Source: Zelopaecilomyces penicillatus
Lineage: Eukaryota; Ascomycota; Sordariomycetes; Hypocreales; Pseudodiploosporaceae
Reading direction: 5' to 3'
Assembly: GCA_005765155.1 (NCBI GenBank)
Contig: VCCP01000002.1
Span: 4,402,001-4,466,000 of the forward strand
DNA length: 64,000 nt
Of this stretch, positions 1 through 11,463 are shown piece after piece. Made by a program: the position numbers and the translations under genes. The notes beneath the pieces were generated by a model that worked only from the letters and a program-made list of their open reading frames with translations, searched no databases and was not told the DNA's origin. Positions within the stretch are counted from its first letter, which is position 1, and each line of letters starts with the position of its first letter.

Positions 1-2585
1 TGGTTGTAGATCATGACAAGGGCACTAAGGGAGCTCCTGTAGGACATTACGGTGTCGAGATCGTGATAAATGTCACGAGCAAAGATCAGAATCGGGTATC
101 GATGCTTACCGTGGGTCTGAACGGCAAGCAATTCCAAGATGACATCGCATTGGAGGATTTCATCCCTACCATGTCACGGCGAAGTAAGTTGACTGACAAT
201 CATGCCATGTCCTGATTGCTAACTCTGATGGTGATAGTCATTCAGCTCCTTAGCAGCCAGTTTCATGTATCTAACGGACAGTTGACTGCAGCCATGGTTT
301 CATATTATTCCAAAACTCTGCGTGGATTGATTCTTTCAGCTACTCGCGCCGAGAAAACACGATCTTTCCTTGCTGCGTCTCCTGTCAAGTTGCTTTCTAG
401 CCTGTGGAATGGTAGTTCCAATAACAGCAACACCAACATTGCCACTGCAAATGGGAATGTCAATTCCCCCGAAACAGTCATATTTGAGTCCAAGAATCAA
501 CGACAGGCATCCCTTCACAGAGCCAACAGCTTCCATTCCATGTACGGATCCATTAGAGGGAGAGATGCGATGGACGCGGTTCCACCGGAAAACCCCATCA
601 TGCGGCTTGAGCAGACCTTCACAGGATACACTGCCGCCCTTCAGTGTCGAAAAGGTGCCATCATAGGAAGGTCGCTGCTGAATAGATCATTGGCTGATGA
701 GCTCTCCGTAAATGATCTTTACAACCGATTGATTGAAAATCCTTTTGATTATGAAGTTGCCTCAGATCTCGGGACCGAGGTCGTGTTCCTGGCATTCGAG
801 AAGTTTCTGCATATTGCCTGGGCTGAGCAATTAGGTCCTGTCATGACGATGCAGCTGCTTGACACATTACAAGAGCGGGCCAACAAGCGTGTCCCGGGGG
901 ACTTTGCAGATTTTGTTAACTTCTTGTTTAACGAGATGGCACCTCAAAATCGAAGGGCTTTCACGGCAATCATCAAGCTGCTCGCTGATCTCCTAGATGG
1001 CTGTGGTAATGATAGTGACAGAGGTGCACTGACTTTGGCATTCGCTGAATTGCTGGTCACGGACGGGACAGCTGCCAACTACATTAACTTGTTGGATCGG
1101 TTGGTCGAAGACTGTGACAGAATATTCGGAGAGCCTTTGCACCATGGCTTCAATTATGGCAGCATATCTGGCGCTGAGTCTATACACTCAATGATGAGAA
1201 GCAGCGCCAAATCACAAACCGGATCACTAACCTCAAACGCGTCATCGCTGCGTCGGAAGTTTGGCCTCGACATGCTATTGCGACAAAATGTAAAAGATGA
1301 GCGTCCATCCGTATGGCGAAGCCTCAGCAAGCATCGACATCCCGCTACTGGCGACTCTTCGAGCTTAACAAAGGCGACTCTTCATCATGCGCGTTCCATA
1401 GATGATAACAGCTTGCCTCGAAGATTTCTCCAGCGTCGGCCAGTGTCCCGAGATAGACCTCCCATCGTTGGCGCATTTGATGAGAATCAAAGACCGGCCA
1501 GCTCACATCGGATGGAGTTTCCCCTGGACACCATTGGAGAGCCCATGATTGAAGTTTCGACGCCTAGATCGCCAAAGAAGAAGAGGCGTAGCTCGTTGTC
1601 TGATTTGAAAAGTCTAATGGCGGCTGCCACCCTACACGATAAACCGTTACCACCACTACAGCCATTGCAGCCACTTCAGAATACGAGACAAACATCCGGG
1701 AAAATCAATTCTAGCCCCAAGGCCGTCCCAGCCTCAAGAATACCCATCAGTCCAAGCGCAGCACAAGCCTTGAAAACTCCGCGACTAAAGGAGAATATGT
1801 CGTTGTCTGAACCTTTCAATGAAGGTGTTCTTGGGAATGAGATACCAGCCAGACAGGATCTGTCAGAAAAGCTCGGTTCACCCATCAAATTCGAATCGCC
1901 ATCCAAACAGGATTCTCCGACCAAGGCGGCTCGGCATTCTAAAGCTCTCTCATTATCTGGAATACCTACTCTCAAACCGGTGAAGTCTGGACACTCCGGT
2001 GGGGACTCACCAAATCGGTTGAATGCCAGTCCAACCCGATCTGGAGCTCAGAGACTTCGCTTACAATCTCCGCAAAAGCTCCGTGAACGGCTCCAGACAG
2101 AAAAGAGAGCAGTTGGTGAGGCAGATGCGTCCCTACAATCCGAGTTATCAAAGATTGGAGAGGAAATGGCACGCGTGAACAGCGCAAATCTAGCAGGCTC
2201 TCCATCAGTTGATTTGCGGAGGCTTGCATTGTCACTCAAATCGCTGGAAGAGAAGGTTCCATCAGTGATACGAGAACTGCAGGACAGGCAGGACGAAATA
2301 CAGAAAGATATGGAGACGACGGTCAAGGCAACGGAAACAAAGCTGCGATCTATTGACCAGCTTCACAAGGAGGCCGTGGCGGAGAACGAGCTTCTATATG
2401 AAAAGTTCAACGGCGAGCTAGGCAGGATTGTCAAGGCGCTGAAAGGCAAAGGCAAAGAGGACAAAGAGGACTTGATGACGAGATTAAAGGCGCAGTCAGA
2501 AGAGACGGCACGAATGAAGAAAGAAAACGCACGACTGAAGCGAGAGATGGCAAGCTTGCGAGCGGCACTAAAGGGAACAGAATAA
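1..2585 (+). CDS. Msb1/Mug8-like RhoGAP-fold morphogenesis protein (5' partial)
   Basis: The gene enters from the left edge in reading frame 3. One intron is visible, 184-237: donor GTAAGT, branch TGCTAAC, acceptor ATAG. Splicing joins codon A|TC and gives the run MSRRIIQLLSSQF. The remaining exon runs 238-2585. The N-terminal visible part (to about codon 300) resembles the RhoGAP-like domain of fungal Msb1/Mug8 proteins, which sit at sites of polarised growth and act in Cdc42/Rho1 signalling. The middle is long, Ser/Pro/Lys-rich and low complexity (phosphorylation-prone, with many SPxK-like sites). The last ~120 residues (from about 2150) are Glu/Lys-rich heptad sequence that should form a coiled coil. 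The true start lies before the window. An ordinary Rho GTPase-activating protein is the alternative, since the family call is from memory. Confidence 0.7.
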
Positions 2586-2957
2586 GTGATACTGTCCCTA
2601 GTAGTGCTCGTTTGTACGGCGGTTGTAGGTTGCAAAGATTGTGCGAGGAAATCATTACATGCATGAGGAAGGGCCGGTCGGTTGTTTTGCCATGATATAG
2701 GTGTTATTTGTTTTTGTACGGAGGGCATTGGGGTGTTTGGCTGCATACTACGAGGGACCCTGGGAGTACAGTGGTATTATAGGGAGTTTCGGGGAGAAGG
2801 TGTGTTCATGTTGCGCGATTGAATTGATATTCAGGTCGCGGTTTTTGTTCTTGTCTTCGTTTTGTCAACTACCAGGGTATGAGGGTCACGTTTGATACCT
2901 AGATATATGAATCATTACGAGGTATTGCGATGTTGTAAACTCGGTAGAGCGTACGCT
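2586..2957. other. Intergenic, convergent 3' ends
   Basis: This stretch lies between the stop codons of the Msb1-like gene and the convergent rev7 gene. I see only short unsupported reading frames, and it probably holds both 3' untranslated regions. Confidence 0.6.
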
Positions 2958-3930
2958 TTATTTCGATGCCTTGTCGCGTGGTGGTGGCGGAGGCATATCG
3001 GTCTTAAACGTCACTTGATTGCCCTTGCTCTGCTCGAGCCAGCACTCAAAGAATAACGGGCCAGCCCGCACGGATCGGATGGGTCTGGTAGTAGATCGGC
3101 GCAGGGATGAACCCCGGTCTGGATGAGCTGGGGTAGCGGGCTGGATGTTGTCTGGAGCTGGGATCCAGGGTTGCGGGTGCTGGAGAGACCGAAGGTTTTC
3201 TAACATTAGCTGCGAAGAGAGAATGAGGGTTTGCCATGGGGTTTGAAGTCTTATCTCGGGTTTGGTGGGGAAGGGGAAGAATATAACTTACTCCAATGGG
3301 AGCTTCGGCTTGGTCGCGTAGCTCTAGAGCCAATGTGAATGTGCAGCCTTCGGGAAGGCGGGGGATGCTCTCGCCAGCGTAGGCGACCCTCCTAAGAGCA
3401 CCTCTGAGCGCCTCATTGACGTCGGTCCAATTAACGACAGTTTGGGGATCATCTTCATCACCTGAAAGTTCTTCCTCGTCTATAATCCCTTGGTGCTGGC
3501 CTCCCTCTCGGTGCTTTTGCTCTGCCGCTGCTGCAGCCGCTGTGTCTGCATCATTACCACCCTCATCCTCATCGCCGCCGCCGCCGCCCCAGGCCGGAAA
3601 CATAGCCACGTCAAAGACCCAGCGCTCCAGAACGTCAAGCCGCGGGGGCAGCCCGTGGACAACGAGGACGACACGGCGAGCGTTGCCAAGACGGAGCTGT
3701 GTGGTGACGGCGGCAACAGCGTCGTTGATCCAGGCGCAGACGCGGGGGTGGCGCGACTGGTGGACGGGTAGGTTGTAAGCGCGGGCGGCGAGAAAGGTGG
3801 CGGGTGGGTAGAGGCCGCGGTGGAAGAGGAGAGAGTGGATGGCGATGGTGAGGAATTCGGTGAAGGAGTTGAGGAGGGCGTAGGCTTCCGGTTCGGGGAT
3901 AGCAGAGCCATGGTCGTCTGGAAGCTCCAT
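2958..3930 (-). CDS. rev7: Rev7/Mad2B-like HORMA-domain protein
   Basis: Probable translesion-synthesis polymerase zeta accessory subunit and HORMA adaptor. Start is the ATG at 3930 (MELPDDHG), preferred over an in-frame upstream ATG at 4023. Exon 1 is 3292-3930 and ends after EAPIG at donor GTAAGT. It carries the HORMA hallmarks: an N-terminal run LLNSFTEFLTIAIHSLLFHRGLYP, shown here in part only, then RVCAWINDAV. Exon 2 starts at 3209 or, with a shorter form, at 3179 (joining PIG to HPQPWIP); both keep frame. It contains the typical C-terminal seat-belt strand TRPIRSVRAGPLFFECWLE. Protein is 286-296 aa, longer than yeast Rev7 because of a Gly/Asp/Ala-rich acidic insert around residues 115-160. 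In other eukaryotes the protein binds Rev3 and Rev1. The acceptor choice is the main uncertainty. Confidence 0.85.
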
Positions 3931-6198
3931 GGCTGGCTTGGAGTTGTGTGCCAGAATATATTTCTTTCTTCCTACCCTGTTGCTGGCTGTTGCTGGTTGC
4001 GAGCCTGCAGGCTGAGTGAACAATGGAGGGGGGGTTCGCGTTGAGGGGAAGCTTGAAGCGTGTACAGATGTTGACGCGATGTCAGGTGATGTCGCTACTT
4101 CTCCTTAACCCATGATGTGTATTCCATTCCCAATCCTAGACTAATCCACACTCCCCCATGCTGTCAGCGCTGACTCGCAAGCATCAGCCTCTCGGCACTC
4201 GCTCGCTACGACGTTGGTGTAAATTAACGCCATTTTGCTATTAGGATGTTTCTGTCGCCGAGTCTTTCCAGGTTCCTCTTTAAAAACGACAAACTTGATA
4301 TCAAGGTTCGGCTTTGAGTGGATTCGGCCGGTTTTTCCCCAGATATCAGGAGGAAGAAGTTTAAAATATCGGACCAGACAAGACGATCATGAGCTCTTCG
4401 CTCTATTTTTTCTATTTCTAGAATTTTGACGCTGATCAGACGCCCATATAACCAAAAAAAAAAAAAAAAAAAAACCACACAGAGCATGCCCGTTATGCTG
4501 TCAGATACAACCCTGTTAGAGCCACGTTGGACAAAACTGCTTTCCATTTATCTGCGGACACGGGCCGTTGGAATCCCCGGCAACATGCCATTAGGTTGTT
4601 CAAATGTTACATCAAGACGTTGTAGGCTTATAACCTATAACATGCGAGACACGGGATTCGGGCACATCAGCAAGCCTTCCCGCCTCCTACTCTCCTTGGG
4701 AAGGGTTCAAGAAGAGCGTGTTTGCAGGGTTGAGTGCTACGACACTGTCATTTGCTTGAGAAACTGGCTTTTCTTCTAGCAACGTCTGTTGAGTATTCGA
4801 AAGATACAGCGACCTAGAAAATCACAAATCATATTGCATAGTCTTTCAAAAACACTGGACTACTAACGTAGCACCACCAAGGCGAAAGTGGTAGGGGGGC
4901 GTGTTGCATACTTTTGTTCACAGAAGTTTACACTCGCAGAGACTACACTAATACGCCAAGCAACGGAACATTAGCCATAGTATATTCGTTTCAAGACTAG
5001 CGAAGATGCATCAACGGGTCAATGAAACAGGTGGAGGTCCTTTTTGCGGCAGAGGCCCCTAATGTGGCACAAGTGATCAACGTGACCTATGCCACCACCA
5101 TTTAGCACATCGACAGAGGACTCTGAGAAATAAATATCATTTACACACCGCCGGTTGCGCATATGTATCTAGTATATGATCCATAATAACGTATCTAGTA
5201 TATGATCCATAATAACTCGTTGGAGTTGGTCTAAGACCGCAAAGCCTGGTGCGCGCACTAAAGCGGCGACAATGCTATTGAGCAACATATGGGGGTTCAA
5301 ACTGACTCGCGTGGGAATCCCCGGCTTCAAGATGGTTAGCAAAAGAATATTCCGATATTTGCTCCGCATCTTGAATTGTATTCTGACTTTTCTCATAGAT
5401 TGCTCTTGCAAAAATGGCATCGGCAGAAATTCCAGCATTTGTTGATAGCCACGTACAACATATTCTCGCACCTCCATTGTCCCTACTTTTCGTTTTTATA
5501 TTGGGAGACGAAAATAATATATATATATTTGTAGTAGTACTGACAACACAAAGCTCAGAATGTCACCTATAGGTGACTATTAGTTGTTTCTCGCACCCCC
5601 TGCGCCTTGCTCCCAACACCACCCATGCATATTGACTCTGGTGGCCGTTATGCTCAAATCAGGCTGCATGGCCGGAGATCTAACACGAGCAGCGGAGGTG
5701 TTTCCTGGGCATTCTTTTGGCTACCGCAACTACCACCTCTGCATTATGCATCCGGATGTGGCTTTGGATGCATTGTCTCGGATGCAAGTGAGATCACTCC
5801 AGGAAAGGTCTCAGACACTGTTCAACACAACGCGTATCGTTACTCGAATGTATTAACCTGCTTATTATGGAAGTTGTACGCTTTCAAAGGTAGGTGGGTA
5901 CTATGAACTCTTCGAAGATGTACATGGCCCCTCTTACTCTTACTCATGTATGACAAGGTGACGTGCACTCTTTGTCAGATGGATACTATCCCCTGCATCT
6001 TTTCTTTCCACTTCCGTTTCCGCGAGACAGCTGAATGCGTTCCAGCACGCACTCATGTGAACAACATTCCATGGAATCACCACCCAGTTCAGACATTCCA
6101 TTATAAAGCGTCTCTCCGCCATCTTTTGTAGCCCCTCACTGCGACAACAACAACAACAACACACCACCACCACCACATCACAAACAAGATAGTACAGA
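3931..6198. other. 2.3-kb intergenic region
   Basis: This is the shared upstream region of the divergent rev7 and GXWXG genes. It holds a 20-nt poly(A) run at 4454-4473, a perfect 26-bp tandem duplication at 5165-5216, and CAA/CCA microsatellite sequence at about 6143-6176 just before the GXWXG start. The open frames here are short and have no recognisable domains, so I call no gene. Confidence 0.6.
5165..5216. repeat. 26-bp perfect tandem duplication
   Basis: Two identical adjacent copies, 5165-5190 and 5191-5216, each beginning GTATCTAGTATATGATCC and ending AATAAC. They lie in AT-rich non-coding DNA. Read directly from the sequence; no function is evident. Confidence 0.95.
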
Positions 6199-6877
6199 AT
6201 GACAAGGTAGGAGGCTTCCTCAATTCACCATTGCAGTTGTAGAAGAGGAAATTAGCCCCTGCTGACCAAACTCAACCGTTTGTAGCTCTGAACAAGCATG
6301 GCTCGACCTCACTCAGCGCACCAGCATCACTGCGTCAGATGAAGTCGCATCTGTATTCAGCGCACTCAAGCCCATTACGACCGACTTCCTTACCCGTGGC
6401 ACTGGGGAGTGGCAGGGCTACAGTATTGATACTGGCCACCCTGGAGCTGCCCTGCTTGAGCAAATGGGCTGGGCGGGGAAGACATTTCGAAGCAGCGAAG
6501 AAGTTGACCCAGTACTTGTATATGATGCCGACGGCAAGAGAAAGCTTCACACAGACTGGGGACACGCGAGGGTAGGTGGGAGCCTTTCTTTTTTTTTCTC
6601 TGTTACTTCAACGTCGCCTGCAGGAATCACGCGTTAAGTAGAAGATGGATTCATTCTGCTGCTTTACATTATGGGGAAACAAAGCTAACAAGAATATCGT
6701 TTGCGGCTGCAGTTGCGTGAAATGAAGTATGGCAACCACAACACCATCGCCATGATATACGACATACATCCTATTATCGACTACTTCCATCATGTGACAG
6801 ACGACCTGGTCGCAGGGGTCATGGATTCAAAACTCTTTCCCGATCCATTTTACTTCTACTTGAAGCGCATGTCCTAG
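6199..6877 (+). CDS. Small GXWXG / DUF4334 family protein
   Basis: Three exons: 6199-6206, 6286-6571 and 6713-6877. Introns are 6207-6285 (GTAGGA...TGTAG) and 6572-6712 (GTAGGT, branch GCTAAC at 6684, CTGCAG). Exon 1 is only 8 nt (ATG ACA AG). The product is 152 aa. It carries the GXWXG motif as GEWQG near residue 45, followed by LLEQMGWAGKTF. The C-terminal half has MKYGNHNTIAMIYD and IIDYFHHV, as in the GXWXG (N) plus DUF4334 (C) pair. Members are small soluble proteins of bacteria and fungi with no established reaction. Both domains are present in the expected order and length, so the gene looks intact. The tiny first exon is the least certain part. Confidence 0.8.
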
Positions 6878-7397
6878 GAGCGTGTTGGTGCATTCTCAGA
6901 CTTTGATTGCGGCTAGACTATTCAAATTCATACATGTGGAAGGGCATGTGTGTTTGCTAAAGCTCGGGATAGGATATGTGGACAAAGTCGAGGTTGGTTG
7001 TGACAAGGCAATATGGCTGTTTAGACCCATTATCCATGAAACTACATGAGCCTTACAACACGATTGACATATTTATAAGACTCATCGTTGCCGCGCGGGG
7101 AAACAAAGAAAAGCGAAGTGTTGGTGTATTCTACCATAACCTGACTACAAGTAATTGTTGCCGCGCGGCTTGAAGACAAATGCGCCTTGCCAACAACAAA
7201 TTCTTCGGTATCCCTGTTATACCAAGTCATGAGTCACCACACACTGAAGATGAGGATATGAGTCTTTCACAGAAGCCAACATAAAAGACCATTGCTATCC
7301 ACCTTCTTGGTGGTAGTTAAAGCCTCACTAACACTCAAATAGATACTATGGTAGTGAATACATGCAATACTCAGACGGCTCACACTGAACTCGCGAA
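6878..7397. other. Intergenic
   Basis: Contains a repeated short motif TTGCCGCGCGG (7087-7097 and 7157-7167) and otherwise only short frames. It is probably the 3' end of the GXWXG gene and upstream sequence of the next reading frame. Confidence 0.5.
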
Positions 7398-7882
7398 ATG
7401 GACCCCAAAACTGGCAAGCCGGGAGAATGGACAGCAATCGAAGTTCTCGCGGCCGAGCCACAGGAAGATAAAGTCTCCAGCCTACACCTATCCGTTGTCT
7501 TGAGATATCAGGCCATCAAAGAGCCCAAGCACTGGGCTTTGTTCTCCCACCGACCCGACGCTGCCGGCATTGGAAAAGGTCAGGTCTGGCAGGTCGACGG
7601 CGACGCTGAGTACATGCACTACGCTCACTGCGCAGACGTTGACCTCTTGAGTGATGAGTCCTTTGCCTGGCACCAAACTCTAAACACTAACCTCAACAGC
7701 GCCCAGTATGCCAGAGTCAGCCAGATAGCTAGGGCAGAGCCGCCGCTGTAGGTTGTTAATTGAGCTGCCGTGACAGAAACTGCCAAGGCTGGACAATCAG
7801 GGTGTTGAGACGGCTTGTGGATGGGGGGATTGTGGAGGAGAGTGCAGTCACCATGTTGCAGGGATACATGGACCCTGTTTAA
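7398..7882 (+). pseudogene. Uncharacterised fungal protein, reading frame broken near the 3' end
   Basis: The open frame 7398-7751 (117 codons) reads EPKHWALFSHRP, then GKGQVWQVDGDAEYMHY, and stops at TAG 7749. Just downstream, a different frame from 7778 reads NCQGWTIRVLRRLV and ends at TAA 7880-7882, which looks like the natural end of the same protein. Between them the first frame shows TAG (7749) and TGA (7761) but otherwise reads AAVTE up to the join. One extra A in the run at 7775-7779 would restore frame. This fits two C-to-T nonsense changes plus a 1-nt deletion, meaning a pseudogene. The alternative is splicing: a 29-nt intron (7748-7776, too short for fungi) or a 71-nt intron (donor GTATGC at 7706, acceptor at 7776). 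No function is known to me. Confidence 0.5.
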
Positions 7883-8381
7883 ATCAGAGATGGGGGCGAG
7901 CAATATTGTAATCAAGTTTGGTGATTATGCTTATATATATTTTATGTAAAACAGATAACTCGCTGCTGAATCTTACCAAAAATCATGTTCCCCCCCTCCA
8001 TCCATCCGTCCTTCCATCCATCTAGTTATCAATCTTTACCCTTCATATTGTTTGCAGCTATTATTCGCCGAAGACTCATGAACGCAGATTCCAAACAAAA
8101 AATTCGCCAGACAAAGCCCATCACACGAGCCCTCCAGAGGCACCTTTTGCTCGCGCCCCAGTACTACTTCATCCTCTTCGTCAAGTTTTTCTTCTTCGTC
8201 TTCCTGACACTGAGACAGCGAATGAGTGAAATCTCCCAGTGTAACAAAAGTTGTAGTTGTGGTGTTTTGGAATCTTCTCTTTTTGTTTTATTCTTTTTTC
8301 TTATTCTCATTTTGCCCTTTCATGGCTTTGTTCTTCTTCTTCTTCTTCTTCTTCTTCTTCTTCTTCTTCTTCTTCTTCATC
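7883..8381. other. Intergenic with TTC microsatellite
   Basis: AT-rich sequence with pyrimidine-rich runs, ending in the (TTC)n array at 8331-8378 that abuts the adh stop codon. No supported gene. Confidence 0.6.
8331..8378. repeat. (TTC)n microsatellite, about 16 copies
   Basis: Uninterrupted TTC repeats lie a few bases downstream (in transcript sense) of the alcohol dehydrogenase stop codon at 8382, so the 3' untranslated region would begin with a GAA repeat. Confidence 0.95.
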
Positions 8382-9605
8382 TCACATCTCCAGAACAGCC
8401 CGGTATCTTACCTTGTTGGCGTCTAGGTCCTCAAAGACCTTGCGAATGTTGTCGGCTCCTTGGTTCTTGATGACTTGTACGAGCGGCACAATATTGTGCA
8501 GAGCGGAGAACTCGAGCATTTCGTCGTGGATGCTTCGGGAAGCCACCATGCTTGAGTAGACGTGGTAGCCCTGCATGAACAAGGGGTTGGCACTGGAAGA
8601 CAGGTTATTGTCAATGTCGGTTGCTCAAGCATAATGAGAGAGAGGGGGGGGGGGGATGGGATCAAAATGGGGCGAAGGCTATGGGTTAGAGTCTCGGGGT
8701 GGGAAGAATGGCTACATACGGGAGAGCAAGAGGCCCTGAAACTGGTGCAGTCAGAGGCACAACGGTTCCATCTCTTGCGAGGAATTCCTTCTTCAGAGTC
8801 CTTTTTGGCGTTCACGTTAGCACTGATTCAGCATTGCATCATCATGCCACCCAAAAAAAAAGATGTCAACATACTTTTCCCAGTCAGGATACTTGGTGCT
8901 TGTAAGAACAAGCACGTCAATGGGAGCCGTTGCGGTATCAAACATGTTGTTGATGACGTGGAACTCCTTTGCGCCAAACCCCCTGGCCCCGGCCTCCTTG
9001 CTGGCTGTTGTGCTGTACACAACAACATCAGCCCCCAACTTGGCAGCATACTGAATCGCCAGGTGGCCCAATCCACCAATGCCGTAGATGCCGACTCGCT
9101 TGCCAGGGCTCAAGGTTGCCTTTAGCGCAGCATATACGGTTGCGCCAGCGCACTGGAGCGGAGCAGCATGTTCGCTGGCAAGACCGTCGGGGATCTTGTG
9201 CACAAACGTTTCCTTTCCGATGTAGTACTCTCCAAAAGTGCCGTTATCAAAGTCGGCCTCACCAAAGATGACGCGCTCGTAGCATTGGATATCCTTTCCG
9301 GAAAGGCAGTACTTGCAATGGCCGCAGGCATCTCTGTGGTAGCCGCCTCCAGCTCGCTCGCCGATCTTGAACTGTGTCACGCTGGAGCCAATTGCTTCAA
9401 CGATGCCCACGCCTTCGTGGCCGAGGGCTAATGGAACATTGAAGTTGCAGAAGACAGCATCGGTGTGGCAGACACCGGTGTGTGTGATGCGGATGAGGAC
9501 ATCATGGGGGCCCAGGGCCGGGATGGTTGTTTTGACTGCATCAACAACACCACCGTTGGGACGGTAGATGGTGTATTCTTTTCCAACAAGGTTGGAGGCA
9601 GACAT
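8382..9605 (-). CDS. Zinc-dependent alcohol dehydrogenase (MDR superfamily)
   Basis: NAD(P)-dependent oxidation of an alcohol to an aldehyde or ketone. Three exons on the minus strand: 9605-8875, 8800-8720, 8592-8382. Introns are 8801-8874 (GTATGT, branch TGCTAAC) and 8593-8719 (GTATGT...CCAG). Total 340 aa, normal for the family. Catalytic-zinc ligands are Cys46 (VCHTD) and His63/Glu64 (GHEG). Structural-zinc cysteines are 94, 97, 100 and 108 (CGHCKYC...C). The Rossmann nucleotide-binding motif is GIGGLGHLA. The spliced middle reads KTLKKEFLARDGTVV, and the C-terminus ANKVRYRAVLEM is a natural end. A TATA-like box lies at 9723-9730, about 118 nt upstream. Substrate cannot be told. It belongs to the ADH/YogA-like yeast-type branch rather than the long-chain GSH-dependent class. 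Confidence 0.92.
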
Positions 9606-9722
9606 TGTTCAAGAGCGGTTGATAAGAATGGAGGCTGTAGTCGAGTAGATGTCTCCCTGTTTGATGAAGAAGAAAAGACGACTGAGGGAAGAAGGAGTGA
9701 AAGGGCTTTGGTGGTTTATGTT

Positions 9723-9730
9723 TTATATAA
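9723..9730 (-). promoter_or_regulatory. TATA-like box of the alcohol dehydrogenase gene
   Basis: TTATATAA lies about 118 nt upstream of the start codon at 9605 on the transcribed strand. Position and sequence suit a core promoter; inferred only. Confidence 0.45.
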
Positions 9731-11463
9731 GCTCAGGCACCCGAGCTGCGAGATGAGGTCCTGTGGTTTGGGAATGGGAATGAGAATGGAATTACATGTG
9801 CAGCTCAAGAGTCTTTATATACTTCTCCATCACATCCATCTCTCTATTTCTCAGCATGAGCACTACTCAGACTGGCAAGTTAGCTCTGCGTTGCTTGCTC
9901 CTGATGGGCGAGCTACGGATGCTTGGCAGCTTCTAGCAGCCATCACCAACACATTGCCTTTTTTGGTAATTCGTCGATTACACATTTACCGAGGCCCGGA
10001 TTGCAACTCGACAGGGCTTTTACTCAGCTTGGGCCCAATCAAGCTAAATACTGCATACAGTTAGTGAGCTGTAAGTTTGTTAAGAAAAACAAGACGGCTG
10101 TCGTAGTCTGGCTGTCGCAAACGCCACCAAGGCGCACCCTGGACGACTGCTCCCGGCATGCTGCACCCTCAAGTAGTGCCATCTAGCCGTTCGAGCAGGC
10201 GCTGGGGCTTCCCATCTTGACCAGACTGGGCTTAGGGTTGCGGTTCTTATTTCCAAGCTTTCTCCTCCAACGTCCAGATGCAGCGGCTCGTGTCAGTGGA
10301 GGGTGGAGCGACTCCCGAGTACCGAGTATCCACTGTGGGTCCTCCGCTGGGTCCACTTTTATCTGGCAAAGATCTGGTGAACAACGTGATCACTAAACAA
10401 TATCAGGACCCACTCGAGGGCTTGCTGACCAACTCCACGACAAAGTCCGATGCTGCAGCGGCGACAAGGAAAAGAAGGCTTCGTTTTACTTTTCATCTTA
10501 TGCGCCATGTCAAGATAGTCTTTGCTTGATGGATGGCATGGCGTTGATTAGAGCGAGACGGCGATATGCCGGCGATGCCAAGTGTAGATGGAAGGGGAAG
10601 AGAGATCCGTGTGTTAATTAACCCGCAATTGATGTATCAATGACGGAATCTCGCTCACGTGATGTGAGATCCAACAAAACGTGCTTGTGTAGATAGAGAT
10701 TTAGCTTCATACATATAAAAGATAATTTGCCTCGATTACACGCATTCATTATAGACAACTATCAACTAAATTAATACAGTATATGAGTCGTGCTAGATAG
10801 CTTTGCGTAGATTGTGTATGCATCTGAACATAAATCCCCGCAGCCTCATCCAGTCCGCCAATTATGCTTAACCCTAATACACAGCCTCCAATACAGAGTA
10901 ATTACCAATACATGGAGTCCTACCAAACCACCCGTTGTGCCGTATCGGAACAATGGCTCCTAAAACAAAACCGCTCAGTAACATTCGGGTTTAAGGAGCA
11001 ACCCCCCACAAATAGGGCTGAAGGATGGGTTGCAGCTGAAGGTTCATCCTACTAATTACTTACGTACATCATCATTCATGCTATGACGCTTGTTCATGGG
11101 TGCCTGCATGCCTGCCTGCCTGCAACGGGTTAAAAAAACAGAAAGGGTTTAATTATTACTCCTCTAAAACCCCAGCGCCGTTTTCCAACGGACGGAAAAA
11201 CTATCTCCTTCAACCACCAGCGCTGACTTTCCCACTCCTCCCCCTACAGTATTACCAATCCCTGCCTGCCTGCCCCCCCGCGGGCCGCAGAAGCACAAAC
11301 GATCAGCTCCCTCTCTCACAAACAGCTGCATTCACCGAAGACTCTCAGGGCAAGCTTCTTCTTCCTGCTTCTTCCTCAGTCTTTTTTTACCATTCTTTCT
11401 TAGTTATTTTATCCTTCCTCCATCCAAAACTACTACGACAATCTTTTTGCCGCCGCCGCCGAA
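9731..11463. other. Divergent promoter region between adh and PI31
   Basis: Roughly 1.7 kb without a supported gene. It includes a CTGC/CCTGC-rich stretch (11101-11124 and 11262-11273) and pyrimidine-rich sequence leading into the PI31 start, as is common in fungal 5' leaders. Confidence 0.55.

Noticed and set aside
8331..8378. Regular short repeats that could suggest a CRISPR-like array
   Set aside because: They are a plain TTC microsatellite without spacers, in a eukaryotic genome.
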